Source: Clostridiales bacterium
GTDB lineage: Bacteria; Bacillota; Clostridia; Caldicoprobacterales; Xylanivirgaceae
DNA: 43,243 bases
Assembly (NCBI GenBank): GCA_012799205.1
Contig: JAAZLT010000005.1
Coordinates: 1-43,243 of the forward strand
Reading direction: 5' to 3'
The stretch's first letter is position 1, and every line of letters begins with the position of its first letter. Below the pieces are notes generated by a model. That model searched no databases. It was not told the DNA's origin and saw nothing but the letters and a program-made list of their open reading frames with translations. Below are positions 35,446-42,252 of this stretch, in pieces. The translations under genes and the position numbers were made by a program.

Positions 35446-36789
35446 GTGGCCGAATATGGATTAGTACTAGCGGGTGGAGGAGCTAGGGGAAGCTATGAGA
35501 TAGGTGTATGGAGAGCCCTGCGGGAGATGAATATTAAAATCACAGCCATTACAGGTACCTCAGTCGGGGCCTTAAATGGTGCTGTCATGGTGCAAGATGA
35601 TTTTGACAAGGCCTATAAGCTATGGGATAGCCTAGCTATTAAAGATGTAATAAGGTTTCAAAAAGAGATAGATTCTATACATGATCTATATAAATATCCC
35701 ATAGACCTATTCCCTGCCATAAGAGAGGCAATATATGCTGGAGGATTAGATACTGCTCCTTTATCTAAACTAATAGCCAGTATAATAGATGAGGATAAAA
35801 TAAGGAACTCACCCATAGATTTTGGCCTAGTAACATTTTCACTATCTAAATTAAAACCTATAGAATTATTCAAAGAAGATATACCAAAGGGTCAGCTTAT
35901 AGATTATTTGCTTGCCAGTTCCTGTTTCCCTTCCTTTCGACCAGTTGAAATAGATGATGATCGATTCATAGACGGAGGAATATATAATAATGTCCCCATA
36001 TCTCTTATGGTACAAAAGGAGATTGAAAATATAATAGTTGTAGATATATCCAATAATGGCATACCAAAGGATGTGGACGTAACAGGGCTTAACATAATAC
36101 ATATTAAACCTTCTGAGAGCGTAGGAGCTAAATTAGATTTTAACACCAAACAATCAAGGCTTAATATGGATATAGGATATCTAGATACCTTAAGGGCCAT
36201 GGGAAAGGTTTGTGGAAACATATATTATATAAAAGAAATACCGGATAGAGGCTTTAGGGATATATATATAGATTATATGGCCCTTAAGACCATTTATTCA
36301 CTTTTAGGTATTGATAGGAAAGATAAGTTTCTACCCATAAATAGGATGATAATATCTAAGGTCTATACTAGTCTTCAGGGCAATATGTTAGAGTATATCT
36401 TTACGAAGAAAGGTGCTAGAATAGCCTTATTAATTTCTATGGCAGAAATTGCAGCCCAAGAACTTAAAATAGAGCGAAAGGCCATATATTCATTTAGAAA
36501 CTTAAATGACCTAATGCTAGATAAATGTAATAAGATCTTAAACACAAGGGAATTTGATCATTATACAGATCAACTTCTCATGTCTATAGCCAACATTAAG
36601 GAATCTGATATCATAGATGTGATAATAAATATGCCGGTGACAATGGGGTTTTTGCCCCTGCTTCTGTCCAATCCCAAGCTTAAAGGCGAACATATTGTAT
36701 ATCTTAGACGAGTTGTAGCTATGACCATGCCAAATATATCTATAGCTAGTATATATATTTACCTGCTCATGCACATAAAAGAGCTATGA
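35446..36789 (+). CDS. Patatin-like phospholipase
   Basis: A 447-aa protein whose first 250 residues form a patatin-type lipid acyl hydrolase. The oxyanion hole is GGGARGSYEIG, the nucleophile elbow GTSVGALNG supplies the catalytic Ser, and the catalytic Asp is in IDGGIYNNVP. The remaining 200 residues are an unassigned helical extension with no clear membrane segment. The GTG at 35446 is 7 nt after GGAGG (35434-35438); an in-frame TTG at 35428 precedes that ribosome site and is unlikely. No signal peptide, so the protein probably acts inside the cell. It is one of two plus-strand genes here, divergent from nfeD, with its stop inside a bidirectional terminator. Confidence 0.9.
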   Translation: MAEYGLVLAGGGARGSYEIGVWRALREMNIKITAITGTSVGALNGAVMVQDDFDKAYKLWDSLAIKDVIRFQKEIDSIHDLYKYPIDLFPAIREAIYAGGLDTAPLSKLIASIIDEDKIRNSPIDFGLVTFSLSKLKPIELFKEDIPKGQLIDYLLASSCFPSFRPVEIDDDRFIDGGIYNNVPISLMVQKEIENIIVVDISNNGIPKDVDVTGLNIIHIKPSESVGAKLDFNTKQSRLNMDIGYLDTLRAMGKVCGNIYYIKEIPDRGFRDIYIDYMALKTIYSLLGIDRKDKFLPINRMIISKVYTSLQGNMLEYIFTKKGARIALLISMAEIAAQELKIERKAIYSFRNLNDLMLDKCNKILNTREFDHYTDQLLMSIANIKESDIIDVIINMPVTMGFLPLLLSNPKLKGEHIVYLRRVVAMTMPNISIASIYIYLLMHIKEL

Positions 36790-36812
36790 TTAACTGCTAT
36801 CATAGCTCTTTT
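36777..36812. terminator. Bidirectional terminator between the patatin-like gene and mrp
   Basis: AAAAGAGCTATGAT (36777-36790) and ATCATAGCTCTTTT (36799-36812) pair perfectly over 14 bp around an 8-nt loop. Because the ends are A-rich on one side and T-rich on the other, it works in both directions. The phospholipase stop codon (36787-36789) is in the left arm. Confidence 0.88.
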
Positions 36813-36820
36813 GTCTGTAG

Positions 36821-37642
36821 CTAAACCTTCTCTACCTCTTTCACTACCTTTTTAAATGGGTCAATAATCCCTTTGCTAAAATCGTTCACACTACCTTTAC
36901 TGGCAATAGTGGATAATTCCCCAGACATAGGAAGCTTAGCCAGCAGCTTTATATCTTGACGTTCTGTAAATGCATCCGAATCTCCGTCATCAAATATGGA
37001 TATTCTCTCGTTGCAATTAGGGCATATCATATAGCTCATATTCTCCACCACACCTATTATAGGCAGGTTCATAGCCTTCACCATGTTGACAGCCTTAGCA
37101 ACTATCATAGATACCATATCTTGCGGAGTTGACACCATTATCATGCCATTTATGGCCATAGATTGCATAACGGTCAGCGCAACATCACCAGTACCTGGCG
37201 GCATATCAATTACTAGATAGTCTAGTTCTCCCCATACTACATCTGTCCAGAACTGCTTTACAGCTCCTGCGATTAAGGGTCCTCGCCATATAACTGGCTG
37301 CTCTTCATTATCCATGAAAAAGTTTAAAGATATTACATCTATACCCTCCATAGAGCTGACAGGTATTATTCCAAGTTCATTTTGCATAGCCTTTGCATTT
37401 TCTAGCCCCATAAGCCTTGGCACGCTAGGCCCCGTTATATCTGCATCCATTATTCCAACCCTATAACCCTTAGATCTTAGCATACGAGCTAACATAACAG
37501 AGACTGTAGATTTTCCTACACCACCCTTACCGCTCATTACCCCTATTACACGTTTTATACGGTTGTGAGGGTTATTTTCTATATCGCAGTTTTCTTGTGA
37601 TGTACATCCATCCGCTACCGGGCAGTTATCACAATTTGACAA
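36821..37642 (-). CDS. Mrp/NBP35 family P-loop ATPase, Fe-S cluster carrier
   Basis: A 273-aa Mrp/ApbC-type ATPase that binds and transfers iron-sulfur clusters. The deviant Walker A is GKGGVGKSTVSV (about residue 38), with DADITGPSVPRLMG, a Walker B-like YLVIDMPPGTGD, and a C-terminal CPNC in the position of the cluster-binding CxxC. The N-terminus has four cysteines in MSNCDNCPVADGC and TSQENC, like NBP35, which binds a second cluster there. The start is TTG at 37642 with AGGAG 9 nt upstream. It is the last gene after aroF-pheA and ends at the bidirectional terminator. Confidence 0.93.
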   Translation of the reverse strand: MSNCDNCPVADGCTSQENCDIENNPHNRIKRVIGVMSGKGGVGKSTVSVMLARMLRSKGYRVGIMDADITGPSVPRLMGLENAKAMQNELGIIPVSSMEGIDVISLNFFMDNEEQPVIWRGPLIAGAVKQFWTDVVWGELDYLVIDMPPGTGDVALTVMQSMAINGMIMVSTPQDMVSMIVAKAVNMVKAMNLPIIGVVENMSYMICPNCNERISIFDDGDSDAFTERQDIKLLAKLPMSGELSTIASKGSVNDFSKGIIDPFKKVVKEVEKV

Positions 37643-37716
37643 TTACACCATCTCCTAAATTTATATATTTTCATATTCCATGATATACCTAAGCCCCCCC
37701 TAAGGCAACCCCTTCA

Positions 37717-38550
37717 TTAGAGAATATGCTTAAATGTGCCTGCCTTATAATTGCCTAATATCTTGAAATTAGAGCAATGCCTCTGTATCCTTTTTAGAGC
37801 ATACTTTACGTTATCATCCCTGAGATTGCCCTCAAAGTCTATATAGAACATATATTCAAAGGGTCTACTAACTATAGGTCTAGATTTAATACTGAGCATA
37901 TTTAAATTACTTTTAGCAAACTGTTCAACCACCTTGTATAAGGACCCTGCTGTATGGTTTAAAGTTAAATTTAGGCTTATCTTATTATAATCAGCTTTAA
38001 TTTCATTTTCTCTGGCGATTATAACGAACCTAGTATAGTTGGATGAATTATCTTGTATATCACTTACCAATATATCTAGCCCGTAGAGTCTAGCGGCCTC
38101 AGTGCTCCCGATTGCAGCTAAGGCTTTATCCTTTTGCCCTTTCACCCATTTGGCGCTCTTAGCTGTATCAAAAAATGGGATAGCCTGCCAATTTTGAGAC
38201 TGACCTAAAAACTTTGCACATTGCTGTATTGCCTGTGGATGGGAATAGATCTCCTTTATATCCTCTAACCTAGCTCCCGAAATGGTTAAAAGATTATGCT
38301 CAACCCTTAAAAACAATTCTCCCTGAATTTTGGCATTATATTGATTTAAAAGGTCAAACACCTGCGTTATCATACCTACTGAGGAATTTTCTACAGGTAG
38401 GACCCCGAAATCCCCATCCCCACTATCTAATAGCTTAAATATATCATCAAAACTATTTTGAGATAAAGGATCCACCTCATCCCCAAAGTATATACGCGTT
38501 GCCTGATAACTAAATGAACCGGGGATCCCTAAATATGCAACCCTTTGCAT
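37717..38550 (-). CDS. pheA: Prephenate dehydratase
   Basis: Converts prephenate to phenylpyruvate, the Phe-specific branch step. The catalytic domain covers residues about 1-185, with GIPGSFSYQA, GVLPVENSSVG and SNYTRFVII (the catalytic Thr of TRF). A C-terminal ACT domain covers about 195-275. The Phe-binding ACT motifs are altered: GALV reads GSLY, and ESRP reads KSRP (codon AAA), so feedback inhibition by Phe may differ. It has no chorismate mutase domain. The ATG at 38550 is one base after the aroF stop, with AGGAG 7 nt before it. Confidence 0.95.
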   Translation of the reverse strand: MQRVAYLGIPGSFSYQATRIYFGDEVDPLSQNSFDDIFKLLDSGDGDFGVLPVENSSVGMITQVFDLLNQYNAKIQGELFLRVEHNLLTISGARLEDIKEIYSHPQAIQQCAKFLGQSQNWQAIPFFDTAKSAKWVKGQKDKALAAIGSTEAARLYGLDILVSDIQDNSSNYTRFVIIARENEIKADYNKISLNLTLNHTAGSLYKVVEQFAKSNLNMLSIKSRPIVSRPFEYMFYIDFEGNLRDDNVKYALKRIQRHCSNFKILGNYKAGTFKHIL

Positions 38551-38551
38551 A

Positions 38552-39583
38552 TTAGCTCTCCTGCCTACGTGTTAGTATCTTTCCCTCTAAAAGGGCAATC
38601 TTTTCTATATTTTTCACCAATTTGGCGAATCGTTCTGGCTTTAGCGACTCTTCCCCATCACTGAATGCATTCTCTGGATCATTATGAACTTCTATCATAA
38701 GGCCATCTGCTCCGGCTGCTACTGCAGCTTTGGAAAGGGTTTCTACCAGCTCCCACCTGCCTGAAGCGTGGCTTGGATCTACAATGATAGGAAGGTGACT
38801 TAATTGCCTTATAACCGGTATGGCACTTATATCTAGAGTATTTCTAGTATATGTCTCAAAGGTTCTTATGCCTCTTTCGCAAAGTATCACTCTTTCATTG
38901 CCTTCAGACATAATATATTCTGCTGACATCAAAAACTCATGAATAGTTGCAGATAGCCCTCTTTTTAGGAGCACCGGTTTGTCTATCTTGCCCACTTCTT
39001 TTAAGAGTTCAAAATTTTGCATATTCCTAGTTCCTATCTGGAGTATATCTGCATATTTTGCCACTATCTCCACTTGGCTAACTGACATGACCTCTGTCAC
39101 AATGGGTAGCCCTGTCTCCTTCTTTGCTGCCTTTAGTAGCTTTAATCCTTCTTCTCTAAGACCCTGGAAGCTATAGGGAGATGTCCTAGGCTTATAGGCC
39201 CCGCCTCTTAGAAATTGCGCCCCCGCCTCTTTCACTTGACGGGCTATACTTATAATCTGTTCCTCGCCCTCCACAGAGCAAGGCCCTGCCATAATTGCCA
39301 TATGTCCGCCGCCAATCCTTGCGCCGTCTACCTCTATTATGGTCTCTTCTGGATGAAATAATCTGTTGGCCCTCTTAAAGGGTTCTTGAACCCTCATTAT
39401 TTTATCTACTGCATCTATTGCACTTATTTGATCGGTAGTTATTCCACTTGTATCGCCTATGAGACCCAATATACAATAACTTACCCCTTGCACCCTCTGC
39501 ACTGTTAAATCAAACCGCTCTAACCTCTCTACTACATGATCAATCTGCTCTGGTGTTGCCGATGGTTTCATTACTACTATCAT
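38552..39583 (-). CDS. aroF: 3-deoxy-7-phosphoheptulonate (DAHP) synthase
   Basis: Condenses phosphoenolpyruvate and erythrose 4-phosphate in the first step of the shikimate pathway. It is a type I-beta enzyme of 343 aa with an N-terminal ferredoxin-like regulatory domain (about residues 1-70), as in the Thermotoga enzyme, and a TIM-barrel catalytic domain with [37 protein letters not shown] and [10 protein letters not shown]. The N-terminal domain is the usual site for Phe/Tyr feedback in this subtype. AGGAGG is 7 nt before the ATG. An intrinsic terminator ends about 21 nt upstream of that ribosome site, so expression needs read-through. Confidence 0.96.
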   Translation of the reverse strand: MIVVMKPSATPEQIDHVVERLERFDLTVQRVQGVSYCILGLIGDTSGITTDQISAIDAVDKIMRVQEPFKRANRLFHPEETIIEVDGARIGGGHMAIMAGPCSVEGEEQIISIARQVKEAGAQFLRGGAYKPRTSPYSFQGLREEGLKLLKAAKKETGLPIVTEVMSVSQVEIVAKYADILQIGTRNMQNFELLKEVGKIDKPVLLKRGLSATIHEFLMSAEYIMSEGNERVILCERGIRTFETYTRNTLDISAIPVIRQLSHLPIIVDPSHASGRWELVETLSKAAVAAGADGLMIEVHNDPENAFSDGEESLKPERFAKLVKNIEKIALLEGKILTRRQES

Positions 39584-39616
39584 ATCTCATCCTCCTAAAA
39601 TTTTATTTTCAAATAT

Positions 39617-39644
39617 AAAAAAAGACCCGTATAACGAGTCTTTT
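39617..39644 (-). terminator. Intrinsic terminator in the aroF leader (candidate attenuator)
   Basis: On the minus strand AAAAGACTCG and CGGGTCTTTT pair over 10 bp (one G-U) around TTATA, followed by a run of T residues to 39617. It lies between the small ORF stop (39675) and the aroF ribosome site (39596-39591). Confidence 0.85.
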
Positions 39645-39674
39645 AAAATCTTTGTATATTTTATACCTAGCTCA

Positions 39675-39806
39675 TTATATTCCTATGGGTTTAAAACATA
39701 TTCTATTGCATGACAAATATCCAGCGCTAAAGCCCTGGCCAAAAAATATAAAGAATATAAAAGCTATTGCATTTAATATGGCAAGCAATTCTATTATATT
39801 TGTCAT
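39675..39806 (-). CDS. 43-aa Phe-rich small ORF: leader peptide or small membrane protein
   Basis: The ORF has an ATG at 39806, GGGAGG 9 nt upstream and a TAA at 39677-39675. Residues 16-26 read FIFFIFFGQGF, six Phe in eleven, and Phe38 makes seven of 43. A strong promoter lies about 40 nt upstream and an intrinsic terminator about 30 nt downstream, directly before aroF-pheA. That arrangement resembles the Phe leader peptide of the enterobacterial pheA attenuator. Against this, 43 aa is long for a leader peptide and residues 4-22 could form a transmembrane helix, so a small membrane protein is the alternative. I recognise no family. A short stem (CCAG...CTGG, 39739-39722) lies just after the main Phe run. 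Confidence 0.6.
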   Translation of the reverse strand: MTNIIELLAILNAIAFIFFIFFGQGFSAGYLSCNRICFKPIGI

Positions 39807-39849
39807 AGCAAAGAACCTCCCTTAAGAATTTATTCAAAATATTTATTAC

Positions 39850-39878
39850 ATAATATACGAGTCCAGATTAAAAGTCAA
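39850..39878 (-). promoter_or_regulatory. Sigma-A promoter of the Phe-rich ORF and aroF-pheA-mrp
   Basis: Minus strand TTGACT (39878-39873), exactly 17 nt, then TATTAT (39855-39850). Each hexamer matches consensus at five of six positions, among the best in the window. It is the only convincing promoter upstream of aroF. Confidence 0.8.
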
Positions 39879-39895
39879 TCAATTTTAACAGATAT

Positions 39896-40111
39896 CTATT
39901 CCCACATATCCTCCATGAGCTCTTTAATACTATTTTTCCTATCTTCAGTGGCTTTGAGGTCTACTTTTATGCCGTCTTTATATATAATTATGACATCGCC
40001 CTCTTTTAAGTGCTTAGGAAATAGTTCTATATGCATTTCTATAAAACTTTCATCCTCCAGCTCACAGATCACCTGGTCATCTTCGATTCTATCTACTATA
40101 GCCTTTTTCAT
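39896..40111 (-). CDS. DUF3006 domain protein
   Basis: A 71-aa acidic protein beginning MKKAIVDRIEDDQVICELED, the typical DUF3006 opening. It looks like a small all-beta fold followed by a short helix. Function is unknown. DUF3006 genes commonly sit next to ComEC-like metallo-beta-lactamase genes, as here: the ATG at 40111 lies 11 nt after that gene's stop, with an AGGTG ribosome site. It probably works with, or modulates, its neighbour. Confidence 0.8.
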   Translation of the reverse strand: MKKAIVDRIEDDQVICELEDESFIEMHIELFPKHLKEGDVIIIYKDGIKVDLKATEDRKNSIKELMEDMWE

Positions 40112-40122
40112 CTTTAATCACC

Positions 40123-40992
40123 TCATTTAAACTCGACTTTCTTGCCATCACATCGGATATGGATGGTGCCAAGCTCATCTGTCCTATATATAGAAATATT
40201 ATTATCCTTAAGCCTTTCCAATATTTCAACATGGGGATGGCCATATTTATTATCTTTGCCACAGCTTATTATCCCATACTCTGGAGATACAGCATCTAGA
40301 AACTCCTCTGTGCTTGAAGTGGTAGAGCCATGATGCCCCAGCTTCAATACCTGTGCCCTTAGGTTTTGCCCACTTGAGATCATTTCCATTTCTGCCTCTG
40401 TTTCTGCATCGCCAGTAAATAGAAAACCCATCTCTCCATATACTAATCTTAAAACTGCACTGCTATTATTTAGATCTTCATATGAATCCTTCTCTATAGG
40501 TCCTACAAATTGTGCATTCACATCTTCTAATGGAATCTTTGCCCCGGCATAAGCCGCCTTAAACTTAAGCCCTTTTGCCTGTACAGCCATTACAAGATTT
40601 TCAAATGTCTTAGTTGTATGGGTAGCTTTTGGCATGTATACAGCACCTATATCCATTTGCTCTACGACTTTTACAAGCCCCCCTATATGATCGGCATGGG
40701 CATGAGTTGCAATTACAATATCTAGTCTATCTATGCCCTTTTCGTCTAAAAATTTTAATATAGTATCTGCAGATTTGGCCTCTCCTCCATCTATAAGTAT
40801 GGTATTACCCTCTGGAGTATGGATAAATGCACTGTCTCCCTGATCTACATCTAAAAAATATATATCCAGGTCACCTGTTATAGGCGTGCTATCGTCCGCA
40901 TCTGTAAAAATACCTAATTCGGGAAATAAGATGGATGCTACTATTAAAATTATGGCAAATATTAAATATCTGCCAACATTATGTTTTTTCAA
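40123..40992 (-). CDS. ComEC/Rec2-like metallo-beta-lactamase fold hydrolase
   Basis: A 289-aa exported or membrane-anchored metallohydrolase. An N-terminal hydrophobic segment (about residues 8-25) precedes the MBL domain, with ATHAHADHIGGL (metal-binding HxHxDH), LFTGDAE (bridging Asp) and LKLGHHGS. It corresponds to the extracellular MBL domain of the competence protein ComEC, without the channel. Such stand-alone proteins are thought to be nucleases or phosphodiesterases, but the substrate is not known. TTG at 40992 with AAGGAG 7 nt upstream is preferred; a TTG eight codons further up (41016) would overlap the permease gene and has no ribosome site. Confidence 0.88.
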   Translation of the reverse strand: MKKHNVGRYLIFAIILIVASILFPELGIFTDADDSTPITGDLDIYFLDVDQGDSAFIHTPEGNTILIDGGEAKSADTILKFLDEKGIDRLDIVIATHAHADHIGGLVKVVEQMDIGAVYMPKATHTTKTFENLVMAVQAKGLKFKAAYAGAKIPLEDVNAQFVGPIEKDSYEDLNNSSAVLRLVYGEMGFLFTGDAETEAEMEMISSGQNLRAQVLKLGHHGSTTSSTEEFLDAVSPEYGIISCGKDNKYGHPHVEILERLKDNNISIYRTDELGTIHIRCDGKKVEFK

Positions 40993-41006
40993 AATATGTC
41001 TCCTTC

Positions 41007-42098
41007 CTATAAACAAACCTTCTTCTCTTCTAATTGCCTATCTATATACTTATTCATAAACATTCTCAAAGTTGCTGCTATGGGTACCCCTAGAAACATT
41101 CCCAATACACCATAGACTTTGCCACCTATGAGTATGGCTACCATAACCCAAAATGGAGAGAGGCCAACATGACTGCCCAGTATCTTAGGTCCTAGATACC
41201 AACCATCAAATTGCTGTAAAAGTAATATATATATAGTGGTCCAAAGAGCTTTTATAGGACTATAAAATAGGGTTATTATAAATGCAGGTATCATGCCCAA
41301 AAACGGTCCAAAATAGGGTATCATATTAGTAGTCCCCACAATTAGACTTAAAAGTAGGGCAAATGGAATTTTGAGAAGCTTGAGACCTATATAGCAAAGG
41401 ATACCGATTATAAGGGAGTCTAGGGCTTTTCCCAATATAAACTTGGAGAAAATAGTATTTATCTCAGCAAAATTTTTGATAATCCTATTTGCATTTCTTT
41501 TGTCAGTTAATGCATAGGTAAGCCTTATAGACATATCTTTAAACTTTTCCTTATCCTTTAGAATATATATGGATATAATTACTGTAAATAGACCCCTTAC
41601 TATAGAAAAGGTAATATCCACTAGCTTAGATAAGGTCATATTAAGACCCCTAGTGACATATCTATATACATTTTCCATGAGTTCTTTGGATCTTTCCTCT
41701 ATATTTGCACCACTTGCCTCATCCCATCCAAATTTATCTGCATTGGCTTCTATCCAATCTTGTGCAGTGTTTCTATAACCTGGAATAGAAGATACAAGAT
41801 CTTTTATACTGCTACCTATCTTTGGTGCGATAATAGTGATAAGCACTGTAATTACACCTATGAATATCATATATGTAATAAGTAGGCTCCATGCCCTGTG
41901 TAATTTAAATCTCTTTTCTATCCGAGACATTATGGGATTTAACACATATGCTATACAAAAGGCCCATATAAACATTATGGTAACAGGATTTATAAGCTTA
42001 GCCATAGGGGCTATATTAGATATAATTTTGAAAAATATAAATGATAATATGATTAAAGGTAATAGTTCAATGTATGGAATCTTCGAATTTTTGAACAA
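41007..42098 (-). CDS. AI-2E family transporter
   Basis: A 363-aa integral membrane protein of the AI-2E (YdiK/YhhQ-like permease) family. Hydrophobic segments cluster at about residues 10-55, 65-90, 145-185 and 220-345, with conserved pieces LLSLIVGTTNMIPYFGPFLG and LLQQFDGWYLGPKILG near the C-terminal half. Members export autoinducer-2 or act as sodium/proton antiporters; the substrate is unknown here. TTG 42098 with AGGGGGG 5 nt upstream is preferred to an in-frame TTG at 42128. It heads a unit with the MBL hydrolase and DUF3006 genes. Confidence 0.9.
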   Translation of the reverse strand: MFKNSKIPYIELLPLIILSFIFFKIISNIAPMAKLINPVTIMFIWAFCIAYVLNPIMSRIEKRFKLHRAWSLLITYMIFIGVITVLITIIAPKIGSSIKDLVSSIPGYRNTAQDWIEANADKFGWDEASGANIEERSKELMENVYRYVTRGLNMTLSKLVDITFSIVRGLFTVIISIYILKDKEKFKDMSIRLTYALTDKRNANRIIKNFAEINTIFSKFILGKALDSLIIGILCYIGLKLLKIPFALLLSLIVGTTNMIPYFGPFLGMIPAFIITLFYSPIKALWTTIYILLLQQFDGWYLGPKILGSHVGLSPFWVMVAILIGGKVYGVLGMFLGVPIAATLRMFMNKYIDRQLEEKKVCL

Positions 42099-42148
42099 TA
42101 TATCCCCCCTAATATACAAAATATACAAAGTATTCTTCCTTGTAAAAA

Positions 42149-42177
42149 ATTATACTACTAATCTAGTTTAATGTCCA
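42149..42177 (-). promoter_or_regulatory. Sigma-A promoter of the AI-2E transporter unit
   Basis: Minus strand TGGACA (42177-42172), 17-nt spacer, perfect TATAAT (42154-42149), about 50 nt before the TTG start at 42098. Confidence 0.75.
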
Positions 42178-42227
42178 TGCACCCATAGACCATATATAAT
42201 AGTATCCCATTTTTTCACATGAATAAT

Positions 42228-42252
42228 AATCTATTCAAAATACTTATAGATT
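42228..42252 (-). terminator. Weak hairpin at the end of ddh
   Basis: A 7-bp perfect inverted repeat AATCTAT/ATAGATT with an 11-nt loop overlaps the ddh stop codon. Only ATTATTC follows on the minus strand, so termination would be weak. Confidence 0.3.

Noticed and set aside
37694-37700. Run of seven C between pheA and mrp, with a nearby repeated CCTAAG, as a phase-variable tract or G-quadruplex.
   Set aside because: The CCTAAG copies are direct repeats, the run is short and not in a coding frame or promoter spacer, and there are not four clean G-runs.
39584-39650. Possible TRAP binding site at the aroF ribosome site (several GAG/TAG triplets around 39575-39600 on the minus strand).
   Set aside because: Only one pair has the required 2-3 nt spacing; others are adjacent or 6 nt apart. 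A TRAP site needs seven or more regularly spaced triplets.
39584-39895. T-box riboswitch ahead of aroF-pheA.
   Set aside because: The conserved T-box sequence (AGGGTGGNACCGCG) and the long leader with stem I are absent; the leader holds a translated-looking ORF instead.
41007-41016. Overlap of the MBL hydrolase and AI-2E genes.
   Set aside because: It disappears when the MBL start is set at the TTG 40992 that has a ribosome site.
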